Positions 35,201 through 43,887 are shown, numbered from the stretch's first letter. The stretch: DNA of 64,000 bases from an uncultured Novosphingobium sp. (GCA_937996535.1 CALKVF010000006.1:55173-119172); one strand, 5' to 3'. The notes: a model not told the origin generated them from the sequence alone. Made by a program: numbers and translations.

Positions 35201-35795
35201 TCAGCGGGGCAAGCCGGTGGCTCACCGAAATCTGGGTAAAGCCCGCCTCGCGCGCCAAAGCCTCCAGCCGCGCCTCGTGCGCCGGATAGCACCAGCCATG
35301 CATCAACACGATCGCGATCGAGGTCAGCCCATCGGCCACAGCGGCGCGGAATGCGGCCAGCGCCTGCGCTTCATCCAGCGGGGTTTCGATCGTGCCATCG
35401 GCCATCACCCGCTCTGCAATCTCGATCACCCGGGCGTGGGGCGGCTCGGGCAGGACGATCTCGCGCACGAACAGCTCGGGGCGGTCCTGCGTGCCGATCC
35501 GCAGGGCATCGCCAAAGCCCTGGGTGATCGCCAGCACGGCGGGCTCGCCCTTGCGTTCAAGCAGGGCATTGGTCGCCACCGTGGTGCCCATCCGCACATC
35601 GCAGGGCGGCAGCGCGCCTTGCGGGGTGCCGGTCAGGTGGCGGATCGCGGCAACGGCGGCATCACCGGGCCGGGCCGGGTCTTCAGAGAGGAACTTGGCC
35701 GTGCGCACCGCGCCTTCGGGGCTGCGCGCGACCACATCGGTAAAGGTGCCCCCGCGATCGATCCAGAACTGCCAGCGCGACGGTGTGATTGCCAT
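32202..35795 (-). CDS. 5-oxoprolinase (HyuA-HyuB fusion)
   Basis: The 1197-residue enzyme corresponds to the eukaryote-like single-chain form. An N-terminal HyuA half (about 1-680) has the nucleotide motifs DRGGTFTD and GFDMGGTSTD. A C-terminal HyuB half follows (from about 700) with GYGAP at the very end. It hydrolyses 5-oxoproline to glutamate using ATP. N-methylhydantoinase-type substrates are an alternative, but the adjacent DUF969/DUF979 pair favours 5-oxoproline. It is the first gene of a four-gene operon in which every junction is a 4-bp overlap. It starts 32 bp from the stop of the sensor gene. Confidence 0.93.
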   Translation of the reverse strand: MAITPSRWQFWIDRGGTFTDVVARSPEGAVRTAKFLSEDPARPGDAAVAAIRHLTGTPQGALPPCDVRMGTTVATNALLERKGEPAVLAITQGFGDALRIGTQDRPELFVREIVLPEPPHARVIEIAERVMADGTIETPLDEAQALAAFRAAVADGLTSIAIVLMHGWCYPAHEARLEALAREAGFTQISVSHRLAPLIKLVPRGDTTLIDAYLSPVLRRYVDRFSGELGGHIRPLFMQSSGGLIEGSRFHGKDAILSGPAGGIVGMARTAEFSGAAWVIGFDMGGTSTDVSHYAGHYERDSETRVAGVRIRTPMMRIHTVAAGGGSLCRLDAGRLVVGPESAGAVPGPACYRRGGPLTVTDCNVMLGKIVPDHFPHLFGPAGDQPIDRAVVAEKFTALAADVATETGQAIAPEALAEGFIRIAVANMAHAIKQISVARGHDVTACALTSFGGAGGQHACLVADALGIDTVLVHPLAGVLSAYGMGLASEAAVREAGLGLQLQAGVEPEVERLRARLADEAEAQLGIAPSRIEARLFVRREGSENAIELELAPASDVAAAFEAAHLAEFGYAGTGALVIDRVRVEAAAEDVGAAQLRWPLPATSAPPLGDAPCYLDGAARQVPVHDRAGLAAGFAAQGPLIVIDALATTVVEPGWQVAVDSDGTLRLTRHAPRERAAARGTEADPVRLEVFNGLFMAIAEEMGGALARSASSVNIRERLDFSCALFDARGRLVANAPHMPVHLGSMGESVGAVLAARGAGGDGRGIRRGDAYVLNAPYAGGTHLPDITVVMPVFVDADGAAPSFFVAARGHHADVGGIAPGSMPPGSRSIEEEGVLLDNVLLVDEGRFCEDEIRALLAGGPYPSRAIDQNIADLAAQLAACTRGAAGLAAACAEHGHDVVAAYMGHVHANAEEAVRRLVARLDDGQFRYAMDNGAEIAVAVRVDRAARHVTIDFAGTSDQLPGNFNAPFSVVRAAVMYVLRTMIDEQIPMNEGCLAPVTVLVPEGSMLRPRHPAAVVAGNVETSQAVTDALFGAFGAMAAAQGTMNNFTFGTERYQYYETIAGGSGAGPGFDGASAVQTHMTNSRLTDPEVLETRFPVLLESFAIRRGSGGRGAHHGGDGAVRQIRFLEPMQAGILSNRRHVPPFGLAGGEAGALGVNRLLKTSGEVEVLDSTASVAVEAGDVMVIETPGGGGYGAP

Positions 35796-35828
35796 GCCCC
35801 GTCATAGCCCGAAACGGGCCAGGGGCAA

Positions 35829-36578
35829 TCAGGCGGGCGGTTCTGCGGGGGAGAACTCGGCGCCGGATTCCCCAGCCGGGGCGGCGCGTTCGCCATCGAG
35901 CAGCGCGTTGAACTCGCGCGCGATCCGGTCAATCTCGGCGATCCCGGTGGCTGGCACCCGCAGCTCGTGCGCCGGATCCAGCCGCGCCGCGCGGGCCACC
36001 CGGCTGACCCGGGCGATCGGGGCGATCATGTCGCGCTGTAGCTGCCCGGCGAGCAATTGCAGGGCAACGATCGCCAGCCCGAGGCACGACAGCGCGATGA
36101 TCGCGCAGACCATCGCATAGCGCAGCACGTTGGCAGACGAGCCATAGACCCTGACATCGGCGAGCACCGCGCCGCCATGATCGATCCGCGCCGTCGACGG
36201 CCGCGACCACAGCAGCGTGTTGAGCTGGCCCTCCACCATCGCCCGCGCGCCGGACTGGGGCCGGCGCCACTGCGCCTGAACCTGCCCCTGCCCGTTGCGG
36301 ACCTCGATCCGTTCGACCCCGCGCCCGGCGCCAACCGCAACCATCCGCGCCTCGACCGCCGAGGGATCGCCCAGCAGCACCGCTGGTTCGATCGCATAGC
36401 CAATCGCATTGGCGGTGAGTTCCAGATTGCGGCGGGCATGGTTGCGGATCACGATCACCCCGCTGACCAAAAGGCTCGCGGTGGCCAGCGCCACGGTGAA
36501 CAGGACCAGCTGCATATGCACGCGCGCCAGCACGGCACGCAGGGTGCGCCCCGCGCCGGCCGGTGCCGAGGCGGTCAT
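35829..36578 (-). CDS. Membrane sensor with CHASE8-like and HAMP regions, no output domain
   Basis: The 249-residue protein has a transmembrane helix at about 20-45, a periplasmic region of about 100 residues resembling CHASE8 (ELTANAIGYAIEPAVLLGDPSAVE), a second helix, and a HAMP-like segment (MIAPIARVSRVARAARLDPAHEL). It then ends in an acidic tail. Relatives usually continue into a diguanylate cyclase or kinase; none is present here. GGGGGAC before the ATG at 36578 sets the start. It diverges from putA. It may act as a partner subunit or be a cut-down receptor. Confidence 0.75.
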   Translation of the reverse strand: MTASAPAGAGRTLRAVLARVHMQLVLFTVALATASLLVSGVIVIRNHARRNLELTANAIGYAIEPAVLLGDPSAVEARMVAVGAGRGVERIEVRNGQGQVQAQWRRPQSGARAMVEGQLNTLLWSRPSTARIDHGGAVLADVRVYGSSANVLRYAMVCAIIALSCLGLAIVALQLLAGQLQRDMIAPIARVSRVARAARLDPAHELRVPATGIAEIDRIAREFNALLDGERAAPAGESGAEFSPAEPPA

Positions 36579-36721
36579 GGTGCCGTCCCCCGCCATCCCA
36601 GGCCGGATGGCAGCGCGGCAGACATGGTGAACAATACCTGCATCCCGGTCATTTAAGCGTGGCCATGCCCCCGGGCGACTGCATCTTTTTACAGGTTCGC
36701 CCCAATTCGGGACTCGCCGAT

Positions 36722-36739
36722 TGGTTTCCAATGTAACCA
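36722..36739. promoter_or_regulatory. Dyad upstream of putA
   Basis: TGGTT-TCCAATGT-AACCA has 5-bp inverted arms around 8 bp and lies about 60 bp before the putA start, just before a TAGGGCCGCAAT element. It is a candidate site for a proline-responsive regulator; this compact PutA lacks its own DNA-binding domain. Confidence 0.35.
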
Positions 36740-36799
36740 GTGCTAGGGCCGCAATTCGCGTCTATTTCCCCCAGACCTGTTATTTTATGGAGCCCCCGC

Positions 36800-39700
36800 T
36801 TGCCCGCCCTGCTTGATCGAACCGACCTGCGCCTGGCCTACCGGATGGAGGAAGAGGCCTGCCTTGCCGCGCGGATCATCGAGGCCGCGCCCGCCAGTGC
36901 GGTCCACGCCCCGGCCGCGGCGCTGGCCGCACGGCTGATCGATGGCGCCCGATCGCGCAAGGCGCGCGGGCTCGATGCCTTCCTCCACGCCTATGGCCTT
37001 GGCACGGACGAGGGGATCGCCCTGATGTGCCTCGCCGAAGCGCTGCTGCGGGTGCCCGATGCCCCCACCGCCGACGCGCTGATCCATGACAAGCTTGCCG
37101 GGATCGACTGGTCAGGCCATGTCGGGGAAAGCGACAGCACCTTCGTCAATGCCGCGACCTTTTCGCTGATGCTGACCGGGCAGGTGCTCCAGCAGCGCCG
37201 CGATGACACCTCGGGCTTGGGCGGGGCGCTGCGCCGCGCGGTCGGGCGGCTGGGCGAACCCGTGATCCGCCAGGCGACGCTGCAGGCAATGAAGATCCTC
37301 GGCGGGCAATTCGTGTTCGGGCGGACGATCGACGAGGCGCTCGACCGCGCCCGGCCTGAACGCGGCCAGGGCCTGACCCACAGCTTCGACATGCTCGGCG
37401 AAGCGGCGATGACCTTCGCCGATGCCGAACGCTATCGCCAGTCCTATGCCGCCGCGCTGGAGCGCATCGCCCACGAGGCCGGCGAAGGCGTGGTCCGTTC
37501 GCCCGGTATCTCGGTCAAGCTTTCGGCGCTCTACCCGCGCTACGATTTCCTCCACGCCGATGCCGCCAAGGCAGCGCTGCTGCCGGTGCTGCGCGATCTT
37601 GCTGGCAAGGCGCGCGATGCGGACATTCATTTCACCATCGATGCCGAAGAGGCCGAACGGCTCGAACTGTCGCTCGACCTGATCGAGGAACTGGTCGCGG
37701 ACGACAGCCTGTTCGCTGGCGGCTGGAGCGGCTTTGGCCTTGCGCTGCAGGCCTATCAGAAGCGCGCCGTGCCGCTGACCGAATGGGTGGTTCGCCTGGC
37801 CCGGCGCCACGGGCGGCGGATCATGGTGCGGCTGGTCAAGGGTGCCTATTGGGACAGCGAGATCAAGCTTTCGCAGGTGGGCGGGCACCCGGACTATCCG
37901 GTGTTCACTCGCAAGACCGCGACCGACGTGTCCTATCTGGCCTGCGCCGCCAAGCTGCTGGCCGCGCCCGATGCGATCTATCCCGCCTTTGCCACCCACA
38001 ACGCCTATACGCTCGGCGCGATCAAGGCGCTGGCCGGCACCACCCAGTTCGAGTTTCAGCGGCTCCACGGCATGGGCGAGGATGTCTACGCCGAACTCGC
38101 CCGGATCGAAGCCGAAGCCGGCACCCCGCAAACCCCGGTACGCATCTATGCGCCGGTGGGCGGGCACAAGGAACTGCTCGCCTATCTGGTGCGCCGCCTG
38201 CTGGAAAACGGGGCCAACTCCTCGTTCGTCAACCGCATGGCCGATGCCGAAGTGCCGATCGCCGCACTGACCGGCGATCCGGTGGCCGAACTCGCCGCGC
38301 TGTCGCCCCGGCGCAATCCCGCGATCCCGCTGCCCGCCGCCCTGTTCGCCCCGCGCCGCAACAGCGCCGGGCTTGATCTGGCCGATCCGCTGGTGCGCCA
38401 GCCGCTCGAAACCGCGCTGGCAGCGTGGCGCACCAAGACCGACTGGCAGGCCGCGCCAACGCTGGTCCTGCCCGGCGCCGGTGAGCACCGCGATGTGCGT
38501 GCGCCGCACGATCATGCAGCCCTGATCGGCACCTGCCGCGATGCCACGCCTGCCGAAATCGCCGCGATGATCGAATGCGCGATTGCCGCCCAGCCAGACT
38601 GGGACGGCCTTGGCGGCGCGGCGCGCGCGGACCTGCTCGAACAGGTGGCCGATCTCTACGAAGCGAACCGCGACGCCTTCCTCTCGCTCTGCCAGCGCGA
38701 AGCCGGCAAGACGCTGGGCGATGCCGTGCTCGAACTGCGCGAGGCGGTCGACTTCCTGCGCTATTACGCGGCCGAGGCGCGCCGTCTGTTCACCCCCGGC
38801 GACGAAGCCCTGCCCGGCCCCACGGGCGAGGCAAACCGCCTAACGCTGCACGGGCGCGGGGCTTTCGTGGCCATTGCGCCGTGGAACTTCCCGCTGGCGA
38901 TCTTCACCGGGCTGATCGCCGGGCCGCTGGCGGCGGGCAACACCGTGCTGGCCAAGCCCGCCGAGCAGACCCCGCTGATCGCCGCACTGGCGGTGGAGCT
39001 GTTCCATCAAGCCGGCGTGCCAACGGGCGCGGTGCAGTTCGTGCCCGGCGGCGGCGCGGTGGGCGCGGCGCTGACCGCCGATCCGCGCATCGCCGGCGTG
39101 GCTTTTACGGGATCGACCACCACGGCCCGCGCGATCAACCGCACCCTTGCCGGGCGCGACGGGCCGCTCGCGCTGTTCGTCGCCGAAACCGGCGGACAGA
39201 ACGCGATGATCGTCGACAGTTCGGCCCTGCCCGAACAGGTGGCGCGCGATGTCGTCGCCTCGGCCTTCCAGAGCGCGGGCCAGCGCTGCTCGGCGCTGCG
39301 GGTGCTCTATGTTCAGGACGATGTGGCCGAGACGATGCTCGACATGATTCGCGGGGCTTTCGATGCATTGGTGATCGGCGATCCCGAGGATCTCACCTGC
39401 GATGTCGGCCCGGTGATCGATGCCGAGGCCAAGCGCCGGCTCGATGCCCATGTCACCGCGATGAAGCGCAAGGGCCGGCAGGTCTGGCGGCGCGATCTGC
39501 CGCCCGCCTGCAAGAACGGCACTTTCGTTGCCCCGGCGATCATTGAGATCGATGGCATCGGTGATCTGGCCGAGGAGCACTTTGGCCCGGTGCTGCACGT
39601 CTGCCAGTTCGGCGCCGGTGAGATCGATAGCGTGATCGATGCGATCAATGCCTGCGGATATGGCCTGACGCTGGGCCTCCACAGCCGGATCGATGCCACG

Positions 39701-39922
39701 CGCCGGTTGGTCGAGGCCCGTGCGCGGGTGGGCAACCTGTATGTCAACCGCAACCAGATCGGCGCAGTGGTGGGCAGCCAGCCGTTCGGCGGCGAAGGGC
39801 TTTCGGGCACTGGCCCCAAGGCCGGCGGGCCGCACTATGTGGCGCGCTTTGCGACCGAACGGGTCAGCTGCATCGATACCACGGCGGCGGGCGGCAATGC
39901 CTCGTTGATGGCCTCGCCCTGA
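36800..39922 (+). CDS. putA: Bifunctional proline dehydrogenase/P5C dehydrogenase
   Basis: The 1040-residue enzyme oxidises proline to glutamate. The PRODH barrel occupies about 60-470 (RLVKGAYWDSEIK; FATHN; FEFQRLHGMGE). The aldehyde dehydrogenase part follows, with APWNFP, FTGSTTTAR, the catalytic ETGGQNAM glutamate and GQRCSALR cysteine. The short length and missing N-terminal ribbon-helix-helix mark a compact PutA without autoregulation. I chose a TTG start at 36800 because TGGAG lies about 10 nt upstream and the protein then starts PALLDRTDLR, as in relatives; the GTG at 36740 has no such site. Confidence 0.93.
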   Translation: MPALLDRTDLRLAYRMEEEACLAARIIEAAPASAVHAPAAALAARLIDGARSRKARGLDAFLHAYGLGTDEGIALMCLAEALLRVPDAPTADALIHDKLAGIDWSGHVGESDSTFVNAATFSLMLTGQVLQQRRDDTSGLGGALRRAVGRLGEPVIRQATLQAMKILGGQFVFGRTIDEALDRARPERGQGLTHSFDMLGEAAMTFADAERYRQSYAAALERIAHEAGEGVVRSPGISVKLSALYPRYDFLHADAAKAALLPVLRDLAGKARDADIHFTIDAEEAERLELSLDLIEELVADDSLFAGGWSGFGLALQAYQKRAVPLTEWVVRLARRHGRRIMVRLVKGAYWDSEIKLSQVGGHPDYPVFTRKTATDVSYLACAAKLLAAPDAIYPAFATHNAYTLGAIKALAGTTQFEFQRLHGMGEDVYAELARIEAEAGTPQTPVRIYAPVGGHKELLAYLVRRLLENGANSSFVNRMADAEVPIAALTGDPVAELAALSPRRNPAIPLPAALFAPRRNSAGLDLADPLVRQPLETALAAWRTKTDWQAAPTLVLPGAGEHRDVRAPHDHAALIGTCRDATPAEIAAMIECAIAAQPDWDGLGGAARADLLEQVADLYEANRDAFLSLCQREAGKTLGDAVLELREAVDFLRYYAAEARRLFTPGDEALPGPTGEANRLTLHGRGAFVAIAPWNFPLAIFTGLIAGPLAAGNTVLAKPAEQTPLIAALAVELFHQAGVPTGAVQFVPGGGAVGAALTADPRIAGVAFTGSTTTARAINRTLAGRDGPLALFVAETGGQNAMIVDSSALPEQVARDVVASAFQSAGQRCSALRVLYVQDDVAETMLDMIRGAFDALVIGDPEDLTCDVGPVIDAEAKRRLDAHVTAMKRKGRQVWRRDLPPACKNGTFVAPAIIEIDGIGDLAEEHFGPVLHVCQFGAGEIDSVIDAINACGYGLTLGLHSRIDATRRLVEARARVGNLYVNRNQIGAVVGSQPFGGEGLSGTGPKAGGPHYVARFATERVSCIDTTAAGGNASLMASP

Positions 39923-39947
39923 AGTCCATCCTAGCCCCTTGCGCGAT

Positions 39948-39963
39948 TTAATCGATCGATTAA
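39948..39963. promoter_or_regulatory. Perfect 16-bp palindrome before acyl-CoA synthetase
   Basis: TTAATCGATCGATTAA is a perfect palindrome 21 bp before the ATG of the downstream synthetase. The size and symmetry fit a TetR-type operator. No regulator gene is adjacent. Confidence 0.55.
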
Positions 39964-39984
39964 GCTGCCGTCAGGGAGACAGAG

Positions 39985-41574
39985 ATGGACCAGGCAACTT
40001 ACGACCGGCTGCTGGCTAAGGCCCAGCGTACGAAGGATCTTTTCACCTTCGACGAGTTCATCCGATTCTGGGCCGAAGACCGCCCCGACCGTCTGGCGAT
40101 GGAAGGCGATGACCTCGCCTTCACCTTCCGCGAATTCGAGGATGCGACCGCCCGGGTGGCGAGCGCGCTGATCGGCCTAGGCCTCGCCAAGGGCGACCGC
40201 GTGGCCTGGCTGGGCAAGAACAGCACGACCTATTTCACCCTGTTCTTCGGCGCGGCGCGCGCCGGGATCGTGATGGTTCCGGTCGGCTGGCGGCTGGCCG
40301 AACCCGAAGCCGCGTTCATCATCGCCAATGCCGAAGCCAAGGTGCTGTTCCTGGGCGATGGCTTTGAAGGCGCGGCGGCCACCCTCGGCCAGCGCCCCGG
40401 CCTGCTGCGCTGCTACACCGCCGATGCCGCGCGCGAGCTGATCGCCAAGAGCCCGCGCACCGAGTTCACCCCGTCGCTCGCCGATGAGGCGGTGCTGCAG
40501 CTCTACACCTCGGGCACCACCGGCAATCCCAAGGGCGCGGTGCTGTCGAACCGCAACCTGTTCGGGCTGCGCAAGGCCGGGCTCGACAATCCCCCGCCCC
40601 ATTCGCTGTGGGACGAGGACGAAGCCGTGTTGGTCGCCATGCCCTGCGCGCACATCGGCGGCACTGGGCTTGGCGTGATGGCGCTGTCGGCCGGCCTGCC
40701 GGGCATCGTGCTGACCGAGTTCGAGCCGACCCGCGTGTTCGACGCGGTCGAGAACCGGGGCGTCACCCGCTTCTTCATCGTGCCCGCCGCGCTGCAACTG
40801 CTGCTCAACCATCCCGATTGCGCCAAGACCGATTTCAGCCGGATCAAGTACATCATGTATGGCGCGAGCCCGATCCCGCTGGATCTGCTGCGCGAATGCA
40901 TCGCGATGTTCGGCGCCGAATTCGTCCAGAACTATGGCATGACCGAAACCACCGGCACGATCTGCGTGCTGCCGCCCGAGGACCATACGGTTGAAGGCAA
41001 CCCCCGGATGCGTTCGGCGGGCAAGCCGCTGCAAGGCGTCGAAATCATCATTCGCGGCACCGATGGCAAGCCGGTTGCCCAGGGCGAGATCGGCGAGATC
41101 GTGACCCGCTCGTCGAACAACATGCTGGGCTACTGGAAACTGCCCGAAGCCACCGCCAGCACGATGGACGCCGATGGCTGGGTGGCCACCGGCGATGTCG
41201 GCTACATCGACGAAGACGGCTACGTCTACATGTACGACCGCGCCAAGGACATGATCATCACCGGGGCCGAAAACGTCTATCCCGCCGAAGTCGAAAGCGC
41301 GATCTATGGCCACCCCGATGTGCTTGAAGTGGCAGTGATCGGCGTGCCTGATGAAAAGTGGGGCGAAGCGGTAAAAGCCGTCTGCGTGCCCAAGCCCGGC
41401 CACAGCATCGATCCGCAGTCGATCATGGACTGGGCCCGCACCCGCATCGCCGGTTTCAAGGTGCCCAAGAGCGTCGACGTGATCGAAGCCCTGCCCCGCA
41501 ATCCCAGCGGCAAGATCCTCCGCCGGGCGCTGCGCGAGCCCTATTGGGCGGGCCGCGAACGCAAGATCAACTGA
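39985..41574 (+). CDS. Class I adenylate-forming acyl-CoA synthetase
   Basis: The 529-residue protein has YTSGTTGNPKGA, NYGMTETTG, the hinge TGD in GWVATGDVGYIDEDG and the C-terminal PRNPSGKILRR lysine motif. The first third shows PVGWRLAEPEAAFII, common to fatty-acid or aryl-CoA ligases of sphingomonads. Substrate is unknown. It sits alone between putA and a convergent cell-wall hydrolase, with a perfect palindrome before it, so it is probably induced by its substrate. Confidence 0.92.
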   Translation: MDQATYDRLLAKAQRTKDLFTFDEFIRFWAEDRPDRLAMEGDDLAFTFREFEDATARVASALIGLGLAKGDRVAWLGKNSTTYFTLFFGAARAGIVMVPVGWRLAEPEAAFIIANAEAKVLFLGDGFEGAAATLGQRPGLLRCYTADAARELIAKSPRTEFTPSLADEAVLQLYTSGTTGNPKGAVLSNRNLFGLRKAGLDNPPPHSLWDEDEAVLVAMPCAHIGGTGLGVMALSAGLPGIVLTEFEPTRVFDAVENRGVTRFFIVPAALQLLLNHPDCAKTDFSRIKYIMYGASPIPLDLLRECIAMFGAEFVQNYGMTETTGTICVLPPEDHTVEGNPRMRSAGKPLQGVEIIIRGTDGKPVAQGEIGEIVTRSSNNMLGYWKLPEATASTMDADGWVATGDVGYIDEDGYVYMYDRAKDMIITGAENVYPAEVESAIYGHPDVLEVAVIGVPDEKWGEAVKAVCVPKPGHSIDPQSIMDWARTRIAGFKVPKSVDVIEALPRNPSGKILRRALREPYWAGRERKIN

Positions 41575-41586
41575 TCGCGGCGGAGC

Positions 41587-42714
41587 CTAGCGCGCGCGGG
41601 GAATGCACTGCTCGCGCGGCAGGCCGGGGAAATTGTCGCAGTTGTAGAGCGCGATCTCGGCCCCGCCGGGATCGCGGGCATAGCTGAACTGCAGCGCGGC
41701 CCGCGCGCCGCGCGGCAGGGGCAGGGCTGCGGGAATTTCGGCGCCATCAAGCCAGCCATAGACCCGGCAGGTGCCGCCCCGGTTGCACAGCGCCCGCGCG
41801 CTGGCGATGGCCTGAGCCGGGGTGCCGCCCGCCGCGAGCAGGATGAAATTGGCCTTACCGGTGGGATCGCGCAGCATCACCGAACCGCTGGCCAGCGTGG
41901 GCGTGTCGCTTGGCAGCGCCGCCTTGGGCAGCGCCGCTGCGGCCGCATCGGTCGCGGCATCGCCGGGCGAGCCGACCAGCCGCGCGAAATCGGGCTCCCC
42001 GCCGCGATAAGTGATCCGGGCCACCGCGCCGCTGCCCCAATAGCCCGGCCAGCGGAAGAACAGGTGCGTCTCGACCTGCGCGATCTTGACCAGCTGCGGG
42101 CTCCACGAGGGATAGACCCAATCGGTGTGATAATGCGTGGCCGTGCCAACGGGGGCAAAGACCATGCCGTGCAGCGCCTGTTCGGCGCGGTCGCGGGCGG
42201 CTTGCCAGGCATTGTCGCCATAGCGGCGCGACAGCGCGCCATCGCAGGTAAAGGTGAACTGGCAGCCAGTGCGGCGCTGCGATCCTTCGAACACGGTGCC
42301 GCAGACGGTGTGGGAAAAGGCGGGATGGCGCACCCGGTTGAGCACGACCTGGATTACCGCGCGCTGGCCCACGTCGCTCCCCCCAGCCTCGGCCAGCGCG
42401 GCCAGCGCCAGGCAATCGCGGGCATTGGTAAAATCGGCCCCGCTGCCGGCAAAGCGGAACGCCGCCGCCGGCGCGATCGCCCCGCGGTAAAACGGATCGG
42501 CAGCATTGCGCGCGCGGGCCGCATCATTGTCACTGGGCGCGCCCTCGCTCAACAGCGGGGCAGCGGCCCCCAGCCCCGGCAGCACGGCCATTTCCGCGCC
42601 GAGCGGATCGGCCGGGCGGCGATGCTCGCTCGCCTGACAGGCAATGATCAGCAGCAGCATCGGCAGGGCCGCCAGCAGCATGATCGCCATTTCACGGAAC
42701 AGGGCCTTGCGCAT
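41587..42714 (-). CDS. Cell-wall hydrolase, SleB type (Hydrolase_2)
   Basis: The 375-residue protein has an N-terminal hydrophobic segment (residues 9-26, ending LLLIIAC, which could be a lipobox or a membrane anchor). The SleB/CwlJ-like domain is at about 100-220, with ALAALAEAGG (catalytic Glu), GQRAVIQVVLNRV, CQFTFTCDG and ATHYHTDWVYPSW. It should cleave peptidoglycan in the periplasm. The C-terminal 150 residues contain four cysteines and no domain I recognise. Confidence 0.9.
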   Translation of the reverse strand: MRKALFREMAIMLLAALPMLLLIIACQASEHRRPADPLGAEMAVLPGLGAAAPLLSEGAPSDNDAARARNAADPFYRGAIAPAAAFRFAGSGADFTNARDCLALAALAEAGGSDVGQRAVIQVVLNRVRHPAFSHTVCGTVFEGSQRRTGCQFTFTCDGALSRRYGDNAWQAARDRAEQALHGMVFAPVGTATHYHTDWVYPSWSPQLVKIAQVETHLFFRWPGYWGSGAVARITYRGGEPDFARLVGSPGDAATDAAAAALPKAALPSDTPTLASGSVMLRDPTGKANFILLAAGGTPAQAIASARALCNRGGTCRVYGWLDGAEIPAALPLPRGARAALQFSYARDPGGAEIALYNCDNFPGLPREQCIPRAR

Positions 42715-42761
42715 CGCCCGCCGCGATAGGCGATCCGCGCCGCGCTGAAAAGCGCCGCCCG

Positions 42762-43775
42762 TCAGCCAGCCCGCACCAGCGCCTTGCGCCGCTTGAGCGG
42801 GCTGACCCCGAACACCTCGCCATGCCAGCGGGTGAAGGCCCCGATCGAACCATAGCCAAGCAGATCGGCAATGTCGGTTACCCGCATCCGCGGATTGACG
42901 AGATACTGGGTCGCCAATTGCATCCGCGCCGAACCGAGCAACTGGCTGAAGGTTTCCCCTTCCCCGTCGAGCAGGCGCTGCAAGGTCCGCACCGAGATGC
43001 CGAGCGAGGCGGCGCAGGACTGGATCGTCGCCCGGCCCGAGGGCAGCAACAGGCGCAGCAGCTGATCGACTTCTTGCGCGGTGGTGCGCGCCGCCGGGCT
43101 CATCACCGCTTCCAGCAGCTGCCGGGCATGGCGGGCCAGATCGTGGTTCGCCAGCACGTTGGGCCGGTCAAGATCGGCAGCGGGCAGGATCAACGCATTG
43201 AATTCGGAGTTGAACTGCAAGGGGCAGCGGAACAGCCGGGTAAAGACCGCCAAGTCGGCCGGTGGCGGCGCCTCGTGCGAAAAGCACACCGCGCTGGGTG
43301 CCCAGCCGCCGCCCAGCACCGCGGCGCAGGTCCGCACGAGCACGCCCAGCGCCAGGTCCGAGGATTGCCGCCACGGCTCGGCGCTGCGCATCGAGAAATC
43401 CTCGCGCAGGAACACCTCCTCGCCGCTTTCCTCGATCTGCAGAACCAGCGTGGTGTTGATCCGCGCGCGAAATTCGGTGAGCGCCTCAAGCGCCTTGCGC
43501 AGGCTTGGCTGGTTGACGATCAGCAGGCTCGACGCGCCGAGGTTGGCGAGCACCCGCCCCTCGGCCATGCGCAGGCCCAGCGTTTGGCACCCCGTTTCCT
43601 GCGCGCTGCGTTCGAGCAGGCGCACCGCCGCGCGCGCCGGGATCAGCTGTTCGGGATGGGCAAGCAGGCTGGCACTGAGCCCTTGCGCCTTGAGCAAGGC
43701 GTGCGGATTGGCGCCCAGCCCGGTCATGGCTTCGAGATAGCCGGTCAGCGCCGCGACCCGCACCACTTCGACCAT
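42762..43775 (-). CDS. AraC-family regulator with arabinose-binding-like N-domain
   Basis: The 337-residue protein has an N-terminal Arabinose_bd (PF12625-like) domain and a C-terminal double HTH (about 245-330; VTDIADLLGYGSIGAFTRWHGEVFGVSP). This matches OruR/ArgR-like regulators. Two ATGs compete: AGGAGG touches the one at 43781 but lies 6 nt before the one at 43775, so the latter is used. It diverges from the five-gene operon starting at 43888, and a direct repeat between them is its likely binding site. Confidence 0.92.
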   Translation of the reverse strand: MVEVVRVAALTGYLEAMTGLGANPHALLKAQGLSASLLAHPEQLIPARAAVRLLERSAQETGCQTLGLRMAEGRVLANLGASSLLIVNQPSLRKALEALTEFRARINTTLVLQIEESGEEVFLREDFSMRSAEPWRQSSDLALGVLVRTCAAVLGGGWAPSAVCFSHEAPPPADLAVFTRLFRCPLQFNSEFNALILPAADLDRPNVLANHDLARHARQLLEAVMSPAARTTAQEVDQLLRLLLPSGRATIQSCAASLGISVRTLQRLLDGEGETFSQLLGSARMQLATQYLVNPRMRVTDIADLLGYGSIGAFTRWHGEVFGVSPLKRRKALVRAG

Positions 43776-43797
43776 GATCATCCTCCTGCGCCCGTGG

Positions 43798-43831
43798 CAC
43801 CAAATGTGAATTTTATGACATCAAATGTGAA
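43798..43831. promoter_or_regulatory. Direct-repeat AraC binding site
   Basis: CACCAAATGTGAA (43798-43810) and CATCAAATGTGAA (43819-43831) are direct repeats offset by 21 bp, exactly two helical turns. This is the classic layout for an AraC-type activator. They lie between the araC-like gene and the quinone oxidoreductase start. Confidence 0.68.
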
Positions 43832-43887
43832 AACTCAAGCGCCGCCACGGCTATTCTCGCCTGCAAATAGCAATGGGAGAACGCGCG

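Noticed and set aside
33786..35807. Long plus-strand frame opposite 5-oxoprolinase
   Set aside because: Low-complexity Arg/His/Gly product without motifs; the minus-strand frame is clearly 5-oxoprolinase.
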